From: an uncultured Woeseiaceae bacterium
Lineage (GTDB): Bacteria > Pseudomonadota > Gammaproteobacteria > Steroidobacterales > Woeseiaceae
Direction of reading: 5' to 3'
NCBI GenBank assembly: GCA_905480215.1
Contig: CAJQPL010000026.1
Coordinates: forward strand, 1-64,000
Length of the DNA: 64,000 nucleotides
Below are positions 48,023 to 58,806 of the stretch, in pieces; the first letter of the stretch is position 1; every line of letters starts with the position of its first letter. The notes under the pieces are model-generated. The model did not search any database and had not been told where the DNA came from. It saw only the letters and a program-made list of their open reading frames with translations. A program made the position numbers and the translations under genes.

Positions 48023-48475
48023 ATGTTGGTGCTGGTATTCACTGCCTTTGTGTTGATCGCACTTACGATCTTCATTCACGGCGTTGGAACCACTTCATGG
48101 CTGCGATTCCTGATTCACCGCCAAGAAGGCGCGAGTGAGCAATTTCGACCCAAGAAGACGATCAGCGTCCTGATTAGCACAGCCATCGTGCTCATTACTT
48201 TGCACCTTATCGAGATATTCGTTTGGGCATTGGCTTATCTTTTTGTAATTTCGGATAGCAACATACAGGATTTGGAATCAGCATTTTATTTCTCGACTAT
48301 CACCTTCACCACTCTAGGTTATGGCGACATTACCCTGAGTTCGGATTGGCGAGTACTCAGCGGGCTTGAGGCCATTGACGGTATTTTACTGATAGGTTGG
48401 ACAACAGCATTCCTGTTTTCTGTGCTGCAACGGGCCTGGAATAATCCAGACGATGACAACGAAAAATCGAACTAG
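48023..48475 (+). CDS. Two-TM ion channel (K+ channel-like)
   Basis: AFYFSTITFTTLGYGDITLSSDWRVLSGLEAIDGILLIGWTTAFLF: TTLGYGD selectivity filter. Confidence 0.88.
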   Translation: MLVLVFTAFVLIALTIFIHGVGTTSWLRFLIHRQEGASEQFRPKKTISVLISTAIVLITLHLIEIFVWALAYLFVISDSNIQDLESAFYFSTITFTTLGYGDITLSSDWRVLSGLEAIDGILLIGWTTAFLFSVLQRAWNNPDDDNEKSN

Positions 48476-48484
48476 GTAAAACCT

Positions 48485-49585
48485 ATGAATAATCCCATTA
48501 TATCAGCGCCCGATGCGGAATTTAGTCGCAAGATGATGAGTTCCTTCATCCAAATTTCCGCATTGGTTGTACTCGTTTATTTTTGTCTTGAGATCGTAGC
48601 CCCGTTCGTAAGTCTAGTTGTGTGGGGTTTGGTACTCGCTGTCGCAATCTTCCCGCTACATTTGAAATTGACCTCAGCGGTCGGCGGCAATGAGAAAATT
48701 GCAGTTACGATAATGATATTGATCGGTCTGGTCATCGTGGTGCTACCCGGTTGGATGATGACTAAATCGTCTATCCTCTCGATCATGGGTTTCGCTGCTG
48801 ATGCCAAGGCGGGCACTCTGGTAATTCCGCCGCCGAATGAAAGCGTCGCGGGCTGGCCAATAGTTGGCCAGCGAATTTTCGAGTTTTGGAGCGCGGCTGC
48901 AACCAATCTTGAGGAAACACTGCTGAGTTTGGACCCAACACCGCGTGAAATGAGCGAATGGCTTGTGCGAAGAATCGGCTCCTTGGCCGGCGGCGTTCTG
49001 CAGTTTGCTGTGTCTGTCATTATTGCCGGAGTCGCAACGCTGTATTCGAAGAGCGGCTACAAATTGAGTTGTGCGATCCTTACCAGAATCAGTCCTAATC
49101 GTGGCCAGCATCTGACCGATGTGTCGATTGCTACTATTCGAAGCGTAACGAATGGTGTTTTGGGCGTTGCGGTGATCCAGGCCATCCTGGCCGGCATTGG
49201 TTTGATGATTATGGGTGTACCCCATGCGGGCATTATAGCTGCTGTGGTTCTTATAACTGCCATTATCCAGATACCAGCCCTACTGATATTGGGACCAGTC
49301 GCTTTTTGGGTGTTTTCTTTCGCTGCTCCAATACCGGCAACAATATTCGCTGTCTATTTGTTGCTCGTCAGTCTCAGTGATAACGTTTTGAAACCAATAT
49401 TGCTTGGCCGTGGCGTTGATTTGCCAGCCGTTATTGTTCTCATCGGCGCGATTGGCGGAATGATCCAGTACGGTGTGATCGGCTTGTTCCTGGGAGCCGT
49501 GATACTGGGTGTTGGCTACACAATTATCTCTCGCTGGATTCAAACTGCGGATGATTCAGCAGCAAGCGCCGCTGAATCCGGCTAG
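48485..49585 (+). CDS. AI-2E (PerM) family transporter
   Basis: Multi-TM; VVLPGWMMTKSSI..., SDNVLKPILLGRGVDLPAVIVLIGAIGGMIQYGVIGLFLGAVILGVGYTI. Confidence 0.9.
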   Translation: MNNPIISAPDAEFSRKMMSSFIQISALVVLVYFCLEIVAPFVSLVVWGLVLAVAIFPLHLKLTSAVGGNEKIAVTIMILIGLVIVVLPGWMMTKSSILSIMGFAADAKAGTLVIPPPNESVAGWPIVGQRIFEFWSAAATNLEETLLSLDPTPREMSEWLVRRIGSLAGGVLQFAVSVIIAGVATLYSKSGYKLSCAILTRISPNRGQHLTDVSIATIRSVTNGVLGVAVIQAILAGIGLMIMGVPHAGIIAAVVLITAIIQIPALLILGPVAFWVFSFAAPIPATIFAVYLLLVSLSDNVLKPILLGRGVDLPAVIVLIGAIGGMIQYGVIGLFLGAVILGVGYTIISRWIQTADDSAASAAESG

Positions 49586-49594
49586 CGCAGCAAA

Positions 49595-51166
49595 GTGCCA
49601 ATTTCAGTTCGCGTATCACTGTGTCTGTCATTGTGTTATCTCGGCGCATGTGCCGCTGTTGGGCCGGAGTATGTCCGGCCTGAATCGCCACTGACGCCCG
49701 ACTGGTATCAGACCGAGCGCGAAGGGTTCGAAACCACCCCCGAAGAGCAGATACGCTGGTGGCAACAGTTCAATGATTCGGCGCTCAATAGCCTGGTTGA
49801 GCTAGCGCATGAAAGAAATAATAATCTGAAGATTGCTGCTCTTAGAGTGCTTGAATCACGCGCCCAGCTAGGCATTGCGATCGGTAATAAATATCCTCTC
49901 ACCCAAGCAGTAGTGGGCGATGCTACGGCAGTGCAGGCGAGCAAGAATGCCGCGAATACTGCGGCTGGCGACCTGAGTTATACGCAGTTCAATGTCGGCG
50001 TTGGGGCATCGTGGGAAATCGATTTCTGGGGTAAATTTCGGCGTGGAGTAGAAGCAGCCGATGCCGCATATCTGACGTCTATCGCCGCTTATGATCAGGT
50101 CATGATATTGCTGACCGCACAAGTGTGTGGCACCTACCTCACTATTCGTACGCTCGAAGAACAACTCCGGATTACCAACGAAAATATTGCGATTCAGCAG
50201 CGCAGTTTCGACATCGTAGATGTGCAATTCAAAAACGGTTCGACGTCAGAGCTTGATGTCCTGCAAGCGAATACGCAGCTCCTAAGTACCCGTTCGACGG
50301 TACCGCAGCTGCAGACGGAGCTATATCAGGCACAGAATGCAATGAGCACATTGCTTGGTATGGCGCCGTCCGATATTAGCGATTTGCTCGGTGCAGGCAC
50401 GACGATTCCAAAAATTCCTGGCGCGGCGGCCCTGGGTCTGCCCGCAGATTTATTGCGACGACGTCCTGATTTGCGGCAGGCGGAATACCTGGCAATGGCA
50501 CAGAACGCGAGCGTGGGACTTGCTGAATCAAATCTTTATCCGAGCTTTTCACTAAACGGCTCGCTCGGTCTTTCGGCGGCGGGCGGAACAGATACAACCC
50601 GCACCGGTAACAGCGGTTTCGGGCAGTTATTCGACGGCGATAGCATCACCTATGCGATAGGTCCCAGCTTTGTATGGCCGTTTCTGAACTACGGGCGCAT
50701 CCGTAATAGTGTACGTGTACAGGACGCCAGATTGCAGCAGGCACTCATTGCCTATAGAGAAACTGCAATACAGGCGGCCAGAGAGGTTGAGGACGCAGCC
50801 GTAGCATTGGACGGGGCCAAGAAACAGAACAATCTGCTGGAAGAGGCGGTGGCCACGGCTGTACGTTCCAGTGAAGTAGCGATGCTGAGATTTAACGAAG
50901 GCTTCGCAGACTATCAGCGCGTGCTTAGCGCTCAACAGGCGTTGTTTGCACAGCAAAGCCGATACGTCACTAACCAAAGCAGCGTTGTTGCCAGCTATAT
51001 TTCCCTCTACCTTGCTTTGGGAGGCGGCTGGCAACTGCGCTATGAAAACGAATTGCTCGATGCAGAAACAAGCGAAACAATGATGGAACGAACCAATTGG
51101 GGTGATCTGATTGAGATTACCGAAACTGAAACTGGTGTGATCAACCCTGACCAAGAGCTACGTTAA
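49595..51166 (+). CDS. RND/MFS efflux outer membrane factor, NodT family
   Basis: VGPEYVRPESPLTPDWYQ, QFNDSALNSLVELAHERNNNLKIAALRVLESRAQLG, ADLLRRRPDLRQAEYLAMAQNASVGLAESNLYPSFSL. Confidence 0.93.
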   Translation: MPISVRVSLCLSLCYLGACAAVGPEYVRPESPLTPDWYQTEREGFETTPEEQIRWWQQFNDSALNSLVELAHERNNNLKIAALRVLESRAQLGIAIGNKYPLTQAVVGDATAVQASKNAANTAAGDLSYTQFNVGVGASWEIDFWGKFRRGVEAADAAYLTSIAAYDQVMILLTAQVCGTYLTIRTLEEQLRITNENIAIQQRSFDIVDVQFKNGSTSELDVLQANTQLLSTRSTVPQLQTELYQAQNAMSTLLGMAPSDISDLLGAGTTIPKIPGAAALGLPADLLRRRPDLRQAEYLAMAQNASVGLAESNLYPSFSLNGSLGLSAAGGTDTTRTGNSGFGQLFDGDSITYAIGPSFVWPFLNYGRIRNSVRVQDARLQQALIAYRETAIQAAREVEDAAVALDGAKKQNNLLEEAVATAVRSSEVAMLRFNEGFADYQRVLSAQQALFAQQSRYVTNQSSVVASYISLYLALGGGWQLRYENELLDAETSETMMERTNWGDLIEITETETGVINPDQELR

Positions 51167-51173
51167 AAAGGGC

Positions 51174-52307
51174 TTGGAAAAAAATATGACTGAGAATCAG
51201 CAAACGGAAAACGCAGAGCTCGATCAACCGGAAGCTCCGCAGAACGATCCGGTGCGACGCTGGACATTGCGAATTCTTGTGCTCTGCGTTGTGTTGCTAG
51301 GCATGTACCTCGTTGCTGACCGTATTACACCATCGTCATCTCAGGCTCGCGTGCACGCGCTTGTTGTTCCTATTGCAGCCGAAGTTTCTGGCACGGTGAC
51401 CGAGGTGGCGGTCAAGAACAATCAGCTTGTGCAGGCTGGCGACATTCTTTTTAAATTGGATGACGAACGTTATCGCTATGCTGTCTTAAGTGCCGAGGCG
51501 AGCTTGCAGTCAGCGCGAGAGGCGACGGGCGCGTCAGCTGCTGGCGTCGATGCCGCAGAAGCAGGGGTACGTTCGGCGGAGGCGGGATTGTTGCGAGCGA
51601 AGCAGGATGCCGTGCGTTTGCGTCGCATCAAGCAGCAGGACCCAGGTGCTATCTCGGATCGCAAAATTGAATCTGCCAACGCTTCGCTCGCGGTTTCGGA
51701 GCAACAGCTTGCAGGAGCGCGAGCGAACCTGGAGCAAGCCAAGCAAAGCCTCGGTGGCACCGGGGAGCTCAATTCGCGGATTCAACAAGCACAAGCAGCA
51801 CTTGAGGGTGCTCAGCTGAATCTGGAGCGGACAGCTATCCTGGCGCCAACAAACGGAATCGTTACGGATATGCGCGTGAATCGCGGTAATTTCGCCGGCG
51901 CCGGAGCGCCACAAATGACCTTCATTTCAATTGATGATCTCTGGGTACAAGCGGACTTCACCGAGAATAATCTTGGCCATGTAGACAGTGGTGACAATGT
52001 TGGCATCATCTTCGATGTTTTTCCCGGCCGCGTTTTCAAGGGGTCGGTGCGGGCCACCGGATTTGGTGTTGCCGTAGATAGTGCCGCGTTGGGCAGCCTG
52101 CCGACTATTCAGAATAACCGACAATGGTTGCGAGACTCACAGCGCTTCCCAGTCGTTATCGATTTTGAGATGTCAGCTGAGGACATGCGCAAACTAAAAG
52201 TTGGCTCGCAGGCATCAGCTATTATTTATGCCAGCGACAATTGGCTATTCAATGTTCTCGGCAGGCTTTACATCCGAGTAGGAAGTATCTTGTCGTATGC
52301 CTATTGA
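51174..52307 (+). CDS. HlyD/EmrA family membrane fusion protein
   Basis: VVPIAAEVSGTVTEVAVKNNQLVQAGDILFKLDDERYRYAV; long coiled coil; LNLERTAILAPTNGIVTDMRVNRGNF. Confidence 0.93.
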   Translation: MEKNMTENQQTENAELDQPEAPQNDPVRRWTLRILVLCVVLLGMYLVADRITPSSSQARVHALVVPIAAEVSGTVTEVAVKNNQLVQAGDILFKLDDERYRYAVLSAEASLQSAREATGASAAGVDAAEAGVRSAEAGLLRAKQDAVRLRRIKQQDPGAISDRKIESANASLAVSEQQLAGARANLEQAKQSLGGTGELNSRIQQAQAALEGAQLNLERTAILAPTNGIVTDMRVNRGNFAGAGAPQMTFISIDDLWVQADFTENNLGHVDSGDNVGIIFDVFPGRVFKGSVRATGFGVAVDSAALGSLPTIQNNRQWLRDSQRFPVVIDFEMSAEDMRKLKVGSQASAIIYASDNWLFNVLGRLYIRVGSILSYAY

Positions 52308-53382
52308 TGCGGCACCAGGAGTAGTGCCCGAGTATCGACTCGCGATTACAAATGCGAGGATCCTGCGTCTGGCGTTCGGCACAGCGCTTTCGCTTTGGTT
52401 TTCTCAGGCGGTCGGATGGAGTGTTTCCTATATAGCACCGATCATAACGTTGCTCTTGCTAGCGACGCCGATGCCTCGTCCGAAGCCAAAGTTTCTCTTG
52501 GTCGTTGTGCTGGCGCTGGCTGTCAGTATTTTTGGCAGTTTTGTTTTTCTACCGTTCGTGCTGCACCAAATGCTTGTGGGCTTCTTGCTGGTGGCACTCG
52601 CTCTATTTCATAGTTTCTACTTTTCAGCGCGCGGTGGTGCGGCTGTAGTCGGTACGCTGGTTACGGTCGGAATCGCAATCACAGTCGCGATCGGTACGGT
52701 ATCTGTTGACGCACTGCTTGGTGTGGCGGCGGGACTGATGGTGGGGGCAATTGTCGGCGTCCTGTTCGCTTATGTAAGCCATTTGCTGGTTCCGGATCCC
52801 GAAGAAACGCTTGCACAACAGACCGCGGCAGCAGAAAAGCCGAAGCCAGAGGTAATTCCATTGGCAGTAGCTCGCCGCAATGCAATGCGTTCGTTGGCAA
52901 TCGTATTGCCGATCACGTTTTGGTTTCTGATTTCGGCCGCAAGCGCGAGCAATATGGCGGTTATGATCAAAGTTTCTGCGATGGGCCAGGAGGCGGCAAA
53001 TCAAAAAGCAGGTGCTGCAGCCAAATCGTTAATTATGTCGACGTTGATCGGTGGGGTCGGGGCAGTAATCGGCTGGCAAATTCTAAGAATCTGGCCATCC
53101 TTGACGCTATATACTTTGCTGATTGCCCTGGCGGGTTTGATTTTCGGCTCGCGTATCTTCGTCGGTCGCGGACTTCGTGAAGAAGGTGCGACCTGGTCGT
53201 ATGGGTTTCTGACAATGATCATCTTGCTTGCGCCTGCGGTACTTGATGGAGATTACGGCAGCAGCGCTGATGTGCGATTCAATGACCGACTGATGATGTT
53301 TATCTGGGCGACAGTGTATGGCGTTGCGGCAATTCATGTTTTCGAAGCATTCTGGCCGCGACATCGACCAAATACCCGTTGA
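52297..53382 (+). CDS. DUF2955/FUSC-like inner membrane protein
   Basis: LRLAFGTALSLWFSQAVGWSVSYIAPIITLLLLATPMPRPK; multi-TM; follows HlyD gene with overlap. Confidence 0.85.
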   Translation: MPIDAAPGVVPEYRLAITNARILRLAFGTALSLWFSQAVGWSVSYIAPIITLLLLATPMPRPKPKFLLVVVLALAVSIFGSFVFLPFVLHQMLVGFLLVALALFHSFYFSARGGAAVVGTLVTVGIAITVAIGTVSVDALLGVAAGLMVGAIVGVLFAYVSHLLVPDPEETLAQQTAAAEKPKPEVIPLAVARRNAMRSLAIVLPITFWFLISAASASNMAVMIKVSAMGQEAANQKAGAAAKSLIMSTLIGGVGAVIGWQILRIWPSLTLYTLLIALAGLIFGSRIFVGRGLREEGATWSYGFLTMIILLAPAVLDGDYGSSADVRFNDRLMMFIWATVYGVAAIHVFEAFWPRHRPNTR

Positions 53383-53613
53383 GTCGCTGTTCTCAGTTTG
53401 ACTGACCGCCTCATGGGCCGCTGCTTCGTTGATCTGAGTTGCAGGAATTTGAAGCAGATTACTATATGACTGGTATTAGTAGCACTTAATGTAATACGCT
53501 AAATGATCTCATGTTCGTAACCCTCTGCAAGCAAACATGCGGTATCGTGGATTATATGTTGAAGTTAGGGTGAAGGCCCAAGCGCAGCAGAGAAAATATA
53601 TTTCTAGGAGAGT

Positions 53614-54159
53614 TTGATGAGAAAAATAATGACATTGCTTGTATCGCTGGCACTGACCGGTGCAACGTTCACGGCGTTCGGCGCTTGGGATCCCGGTGAG
53701 CTTGAAGAACGAAGCGCGAGCGCTCAGGAAGCGATCGCAACGTTCAAAGAGAAGGACCCATCAATTCAAAGATATTTCGATAGTGCTTCGGGCTATGTCG
53801 TCATTCCGACGGTTGGCAAAGCGGGGCTGGGAATAGGTGGCGCTCGTGGCAAAGGAGTTCTCTATGAGAACGGAGCCGTGACAGCGTTCGTAACCCTGTC
53901 TCAGTTGAGTTTCGGCTTCCAATGGGGTGGGCAAGCCTACAGCGAATTCATCTTTTTCGAAAATGACGCTGCACTGAGCAACTTCAAGCAAGGAAACTTC
54001 GAGCTCGGCGCACAAGCGTCTGCTGTCGCTATTACGGCGGGTGCCTCTGCAGATGCCGGATTCGTAAGCGGCATGGCTATTTTCACTCAGGCGAAAGGCG
54101 GCTTGATGTACGAAGCGTCCGTTGGCGGCCAAAAATTTAAGGTCGAGCTACTCGAATAA
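53614..54159 (+). CDS. SYLF (Ysc84-like) lipid-binding domain protein, secreted
   Basis: Signal peptide; SASGYVVIPTVGKAGLGIGGARGKGVLYENGAVTAFVTLSQLSFGFQWGGQAYSEFIFF. Confidence 0.88.
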   Translation: MMRKIMTLLVSLALTGATFTAFGAWDPGELEERSASAQEAIATFKEKDPSIQRYFDSASGYVVIPTVGKAGLGIGGARGKGVLYENGAVTAFVTLSQLSFGFQWGGQAYSEFIFFENDAALSNFKQGNFELGAQASAVAITAGASADAGFVSGMAIFTQAKGGLMYEASVGGQKFKVELLE

Positions 54160-54193
54160 TAAAGTTCGAACGACTCGTTCCTGTGCTTCATTG

Positions 54194-55780
54194 CTAGAGC
54201 TGACTCTTGATCGGCATGAAGCGCAGGAACTTCGCGCTTAGGCGTCGCCAGAAGCCGGACTGAGGTTCTTTTGTCAGGATACGTTCCTGCCCGTTATCCA
54301 AGGTTTTCCAGCGCAATTTGTCTGACTCATTCAGGAACAGTTCAAAACTCTCTGTGGGGAGTGCTGCTGTCACTCGGCCCAATAATTGCGTAGCAATCTT
54401 GGGTGAGTGAATAATGACGCCGAGCTCGGTATCGAGGTTCACGGATCGCTGATTCCAGTTAAATGAACCGATAAAGACCGACTTCTTATCAACCACAAAC
54501 GTCTTCGCGTGCAGCGTCGATATGACCGTGTCGCGTGGCAGCGGTTTATCGACGGCAGCACTCTGGCCCGCACGCAGCTCGTAGAGCTTGATGCCCATCT
54601 TAAGTAGCGGCTTTCGCGATGGGCTATAGCCGCCATGCACCGATGTATGGTTATTGGAAGCCAGTGAGTTCGTGAGTACCGTAACGTCGACATCTCGGTC
54701 CCGCAGAGCACCAAAACTGGCTATCTCGTCATCGCGCAGTACAAAGTACGGCGATATGACGAAGAGTTCTTCCTCAATTTTACCGACGGAGTCGTTCATC
54801 TTGTAGGTAATGAGCTCTGACTCGTCGACTTTCTCAGCGCCCGACTTATCCGGCGAATCAAAAACCAGATCATAAGATGCCCAGATAAGCGCTTCGGAGT
54901 TTGAGCTTATGTAATTTAGTACTGAGCTTTTCACGGCGTCCGCGTACTGGCTGGCTTCGATATCCTCAAGGTATGTTGCAATTTTCTGTTTCAGTATTTG
55001 TAGTGCATTTGAAGCGTCCGCCGGAGCGTCTGCCAATGCCGCGATTGGAACCGCCGCGCGGTGATTCCAGTAGGCATCGAACATGTTCGATATTTCGGGA
55101 ACGATAGGACCAACTGTGAAAACATCCAGATCCGCAAATTTCTCGTCGGAACGAGCATCAAAGTATTCGGCGGCAATGTTGCGACCACCAATTATCGATA
55201 ATTGATTGTCCACTGTGAACGACTTGTTATGCATGCGACGCATAACGCGACTCACGTTAGTGACATCGAGCGCTCTAGCGGATCGGTACGCAAATGGATT
55301 GAATATGCGTACTTCGAAATTCTCATGAGCATCGAGGGCGGCGAGGCCTGGATCGAGTCCCTTTGCCAACACGTCATCAAGCAGGAATCGTACCCTTACA
55401 CCACGATCTGCTGCGCGCAGCAGCGCATTGACGAAAACATTGCCAACCAAATCGTCGTGAATTAGAAAGTACTGAGCGTCGATACTGAACTCTGCGCGTT
55501 CCGCCATCAACAGGCGCAAGGCAAGAGAATCGACTCCACCGTAAATCGGATAGAACCCCGCCTCACCTGGATGCTCGGCGACCCTCGCGGAAAACTGCTT
55601 GGCAAGTGTTCCTTGATCGGTAGTTTGCAGCGCGCGTGAGTCGATCTTCGGATAGTCAAAGTCGACACTCGCGCAGCCGGCTATGCTCATTATCAAAAGC
55701 GCCTGCAAAACGAAGTGAAACTGTATTCTCACCAGTAATCCCTGATTTTTGAGTGCCGATACTGCCTCAGATACTAGCAT
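54194..55780 (-). CDS. Phospholipase D family lipoprotein (cardiolipin synthase-like)
   Basis: Two HKD motifs: MHNKSFTVDNQLSIIGGRNIAAEYFDA and LHAKTFVVDKKSVFIGSFNWNQRSVNLDTELGVI; lipobox IMSIAGC. Confidence 0.92.
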   Translation of the reverse strand: MLVSEAVSALKNQGLLVRIQFHFVLQALLIMSIAGCASVDFDYPKIDSRALQTTDQGTLAKQFSARVAEHPGEAGFYPIYGGVDSLALRLLMAERAEFSIDAQYFLIHDDLVGNVFVNALLRAADRGVRVRFLLDDVLAKGLDPGLAALDAHENFEVRIFNPFAYRSARALDVTNVSRVMRRMHNKSFTVDNQLSIIGGRNIAAEYFDARSDEKFADLDVFTVGPIVPEISNMFDAYWNHRAAVPIAALADAPADASNALQILKQKIATYLEDIEASQYADAVKSSVLNYISSNSEALIWASYDLVFDSPDKSGAEKVDESELITYKMNDSVGKIEEELFVISPYFVLRDDEIASFGALRDRDVDVTVLTNSLASNNHTSVHGGYSPSRKPLLKMGIKLYELRAGQSAAVDKPLPRDTVISTLHAKTFVVDKKSVFIGSFNWNQRSVNLDTELGVIIHSPKIATQLLGRVTAALPTESFELFLNESDKLRWKTLDNGQERILTKEPQSGFWRRLSAKFLRFMPIKSQL

Positions 55781-55900
55781 GTCAGTCGCGATTTGAAATT
55801 TTTCCGCCGGCCATGGAGTATAGAGATTGAAGCGTGGAGCGAAGCAATATGAATGCGCTACACTCATGTTCTTCGCCGTAGATGGTGGGCCCCAATAGCG

Positions 55901-56677
55901 ATGCGAAAACTTTCAGTAGTCTCCAGTAATATCCGCTACGACGAGCCGGATGATGACGAGTTTCGTTGGGAGAACCGCCGCGACCTGCTCTCCAGAATAT
56001 TGCTTGATGCCGACCCTGATCTGGTTGCGACTCAGGAAGGGCGGCGCCCGCAATTGCGAGATATAGCCACCAGGATTTCTAGTCTGGTGTGCGTGGATGC
56101 GCATCGCGATTGGCTGGATACGCTGATGTATCCATGCCTTTTCTACAATCCAACGAGCCTTACGTTGCGTGAATCCGGCGACATCTGGTTGTCCCGATCA
56201 CCCGATATTGCCGGTTCCTTATCGTTCGGCAGTATGTTTCCGCGATTGTGCACGTGGGCTCGCTTCGACCAGGGCGTGCTGGCTATCAATGTACATCTCG
56301 ACAACTCCAGCAGTGAAACGAGACTGCAACAGAGCCGGGTGTTGGTAGAGCAGACCAAAGCGCTAAAACGTGCCAATGAATCCGTGTTGCTCATGGGTGA
56401 CTTTAACGAATCTCCGCAAGGACCGGTTCGAACTTTGCTCGACGAATTGTTGCCGGAGCTGGCTGATCCCTGGCATCAGCTGGGCCAGCAGGAAGAGGCT
56501 AGCCATCACAATTTCGGTGAGCCTATTGACTACGGCAGCCGCATTGACTGGATACTGGTCAGCAATGCCCTGAAAGTCGAGAGTATGTTCCTGGATAGGG
56601 CGCAGTCTGAGCATGGAATCTATCCATCGGATCATTATCCGCTAAAGGCGGTATTCGACATTCAGTCCAGCGATTGA
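55901..56677 (+). CDS. Endonuclease/exonuclease/phosphatase family protein
   Basis: VVSSNIRYDEPDDDEFRWENRRDLL, LVATQEGRRPQL, LLMGDFNESP, RIDWILVSN, YPSDHYPLKAVF. Confidence 0.9.
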   Translation: MRKLSVVSSNIRYDEPDDDEFRWENRRDLLSRILLDADPDLVATQEGRRPQLRDIATRISSLVCVDAHRDWLDTLMYPCLFYNPTSLTLRESGDIWLSRSPDIAGSLSFGSMFPRLCTWARFDQGVLAINVHLDNSSSETRLQQSRVLVEQTKALKRANESVLLMGDFNESPQGPVRTLLDELLPELADPWHQLGQQEEASHHNFGEPIDYGSRIDWILVSNALKVESMFLDRAQSEHGIYPSDHYPLKAVFDIQSSD

Positions 56678-56688
56678 CTGACTCTAGT

Positions 56689-58806
56689 CTAAGGATTATC
56701 CAGGTTCGGACGTTCCCACTTAATCGCATTAGCTGGATCTTCGTTCTTGTCTGCATCGATTAATCGAGCCCATTCGTGACCGGAGTACACGGCATGGGCG
56801 ATGGTTCCTGGAACGCGGCAGTCGCCAATTTTTCGCAAAGAAAGAAAGCTGGCGTCGGCAAGGCGATCCGCATTGGACTGCAGGTCCTCGAATAAATCGT
56901 CACAACTTTTTCGAACACCGACAACAACCAGCGAGGCAGCCGTTAGGTTCTTTCGATCCGTATCACGATAAACGCTGGTGAGTTCTGCAACTCCATCGCC
57001 GAATCCAGTGAGACGATGATCGATCTCAGTAGCGATGCCCAGATCAATTATCCGTCGGCGAATGTTGCCCAGGTCGTTGTTCATGAATGTCCACGCGGAA
57101 ATGGCATTGGCGGGTGTGGCGATGGTTACCTCACATCCACGTGCCGCTAACAATTCGGCAATGCAAGCGCCCATGTAGTAGTGGTCGAAATCGTAGATCA
57201 GAACGGGACCTTCCGGGACCGCACCTGCAAGAATGTCATCCGGTGTGAAAATTGCTTCTGCACCGAAGCCGGCGACCGGAATTCCTCTTTCACTCAATAT
57301 TTCCCGGGTCCATTTCGCACCGGTCGCGATGACTGCGTGATCGCAGTTGAAATCGATAATATCTGCTGACGAGAGTTTGTTGCCAGGGTAGATATCGACG
57401 TTCCCCATGGTCTGCAGCAAATTGCTTCGGTAGTCGCGAACGCGTGCCCAGCTAGCGAGCCCCGGCAAGCTTGACTCAATACTGGCGCGACCACCGAGTT
57501 CTCCGCGGGCTTCGGCAAGTGTTACAGCAAAACCGCGTTGCCCTAGAGCGCGAGCACATTCCAGTCCAGCGGGCCCGGCGCCAACGATCAACACGCTGGT
57601 CGCGGGGTCGCCAGATGGTATGCGTTCCGGGTGCCAGTCGCGGCGCCACTCCTCGCCCATGGTTGGGTTTTGTGTGCACCTGATCGGTACGGAGTCATGG
57701 TAGCCAGAGACGCAAATGTTGCAGCCGATGCACTCGCGAATCTCATCCTCGCGCCCTGCATTGATTTTGTTGGGCAGAAAAGGATCGGCGATGGACGGAC
57801 GGGCCGCACCGACGAGATCCAGTACACCGCGTTTTATCTGGCTGACCATCACGTCCGGCGATGTGAAGCGACCCACTCCGACAACAGGTTTGGACGTCAA
57901 AGACTTCGCAAAACTGACCCAGGGTTCCTGCGCGCCTTGTTCAGCGAAGCGAGCCGATGTCGTTTCTACAACCCAGTCTGACGACTTCAAATCCCAAAGG
58001 TCGGGAACGTCGGATAAAGTTGAGATGATTTCATGCGCTTCCGACGGCAAGTTCTCGCCGGGTACATTTAGCAGCTCGTCAGTGCTGAATCGCAACGCAA
58101 TCGCACAGCTATCCCCAACTGCCGCTTTCATGTCCTCGATAATTTCGCGGGTAAGCCTGACTCGGTTCGCGAGACTCCCACCGTATTCGTCGCTGCGTTC
58201 GTTGAGCCACGGCAGCAAAAATTGGTACGGGCCGAAATTCATGCCGGCGTATACATAGACAATATCGAAGCCCGCCGATTTTGCTCGCACTGCCGCGTCC
58301 ACATGCCACTGACGAAATTCACGAATGTCTTGCTTATCCATCGGTCGGGATCGCGCGAGATTTATCCAGCCAGGGTAGGTCGAGTTACTGGAAATTCCAG
58401 ATACAGACATTAGCGGCATGCGCGTCATCTTATTGCCAGTGCCGCCACCACCGTGCCACAACTCGACACCCGCTAATGAACCATGACGGTGAACAGCATC
58501 GACCATCAATTCGTGCACAGCGATATCGTCGTCATTCCACAATCGGCAATACGGAAGCGGTGCATCATCAGAGCTGGGATGAATGCTGCAATAACCCGTA
58601 TTCACAACACCCCAACCGCCTTCCGCACGCACCTCACGCATGGCGGCACGCGTATTCGGCATCTGATTGCCGGTACCCAGCGCGTGTGGTGTGCAGTAAA
58701 AGCGGTTTGGTGCCGTTACCGGACCAATCTTAACGGGTTCAAAAAGAATGTCGTAGCGTGGGTTTCTACTCAATATTGATGTCTCTAGACGCGATCCTCC
58801 CAGCAC
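56689..58806 (-). CDS. Trimethylamine/dimethylamine dehydrogenase-like FMN/4Fe-4S flavoenzyme (OYE fused to FAD/NAD-binding domain)
   Basis: NRFYCTPHALGTG; ECIGCNICVSGYHDSVPIRCTQNPTMGEEWRRDWHPE; VLIVGAGPAGLECARALGQRGFAVTLAEA. Confidence 0.88.
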   Translation of the reverse strand: MLGGSRLETSILSRNPRYDILFEPVKIGPVTAPNRFYCTPHALGTGNQMPNTRAAMREVRAEGGWGVVNTGYCSIHPSSDDAPLPYCRLWNDDDIAVHELMVDAVHRHGSLAGVELWHGGGGTGNKMTRMPLMSVSGISSNSTYPGWINLARSRPMDKQDIREFRQWHVDAAVRAKSAGFDIVYVYAGMNFGPYQFLLPWLNERSDEYGGSLANRVRLTREIIEDMKAAVGDSCAIALRFSTDELLNVPGENLPSEAHEIISTLSDVPDLWDLKSSDWVVETTSARFAEQGAQEPWVSFAKSLTSKPVVGVGRFTSPDVMVSQIKRGVLDLVGAARPSIADPFLPNKINAGREDEIRECIGCNICVSGYHDSVPIRCTQNPTMGEEWRRDWHPERIPSGDPATSVLIVGAGPAGLECARALGQRGFAVTLAEARGELGGRASIESSLPGLASWARVRDYRSNLLQTMGNVDIYPGNKLSSADIIDFNCDHAVIATGAKWTREILSERGIPVAGFGAEAIFTPDDILAGAVPEGPVLIYDFDHYYMGACIAELLAARGCEVTIATPANAISAWTFMNNDLGNIRRRIIDLGIATEIDHRLTGFGDGVAELTSVYRDTDRKNLTAASLVVVGVRKSCDDLFEDLQSNADRLADASFLSLRKIGDCRVPGTIAHAVYSGHEWARLIDADKNEDPANAIKWERPNLDNP

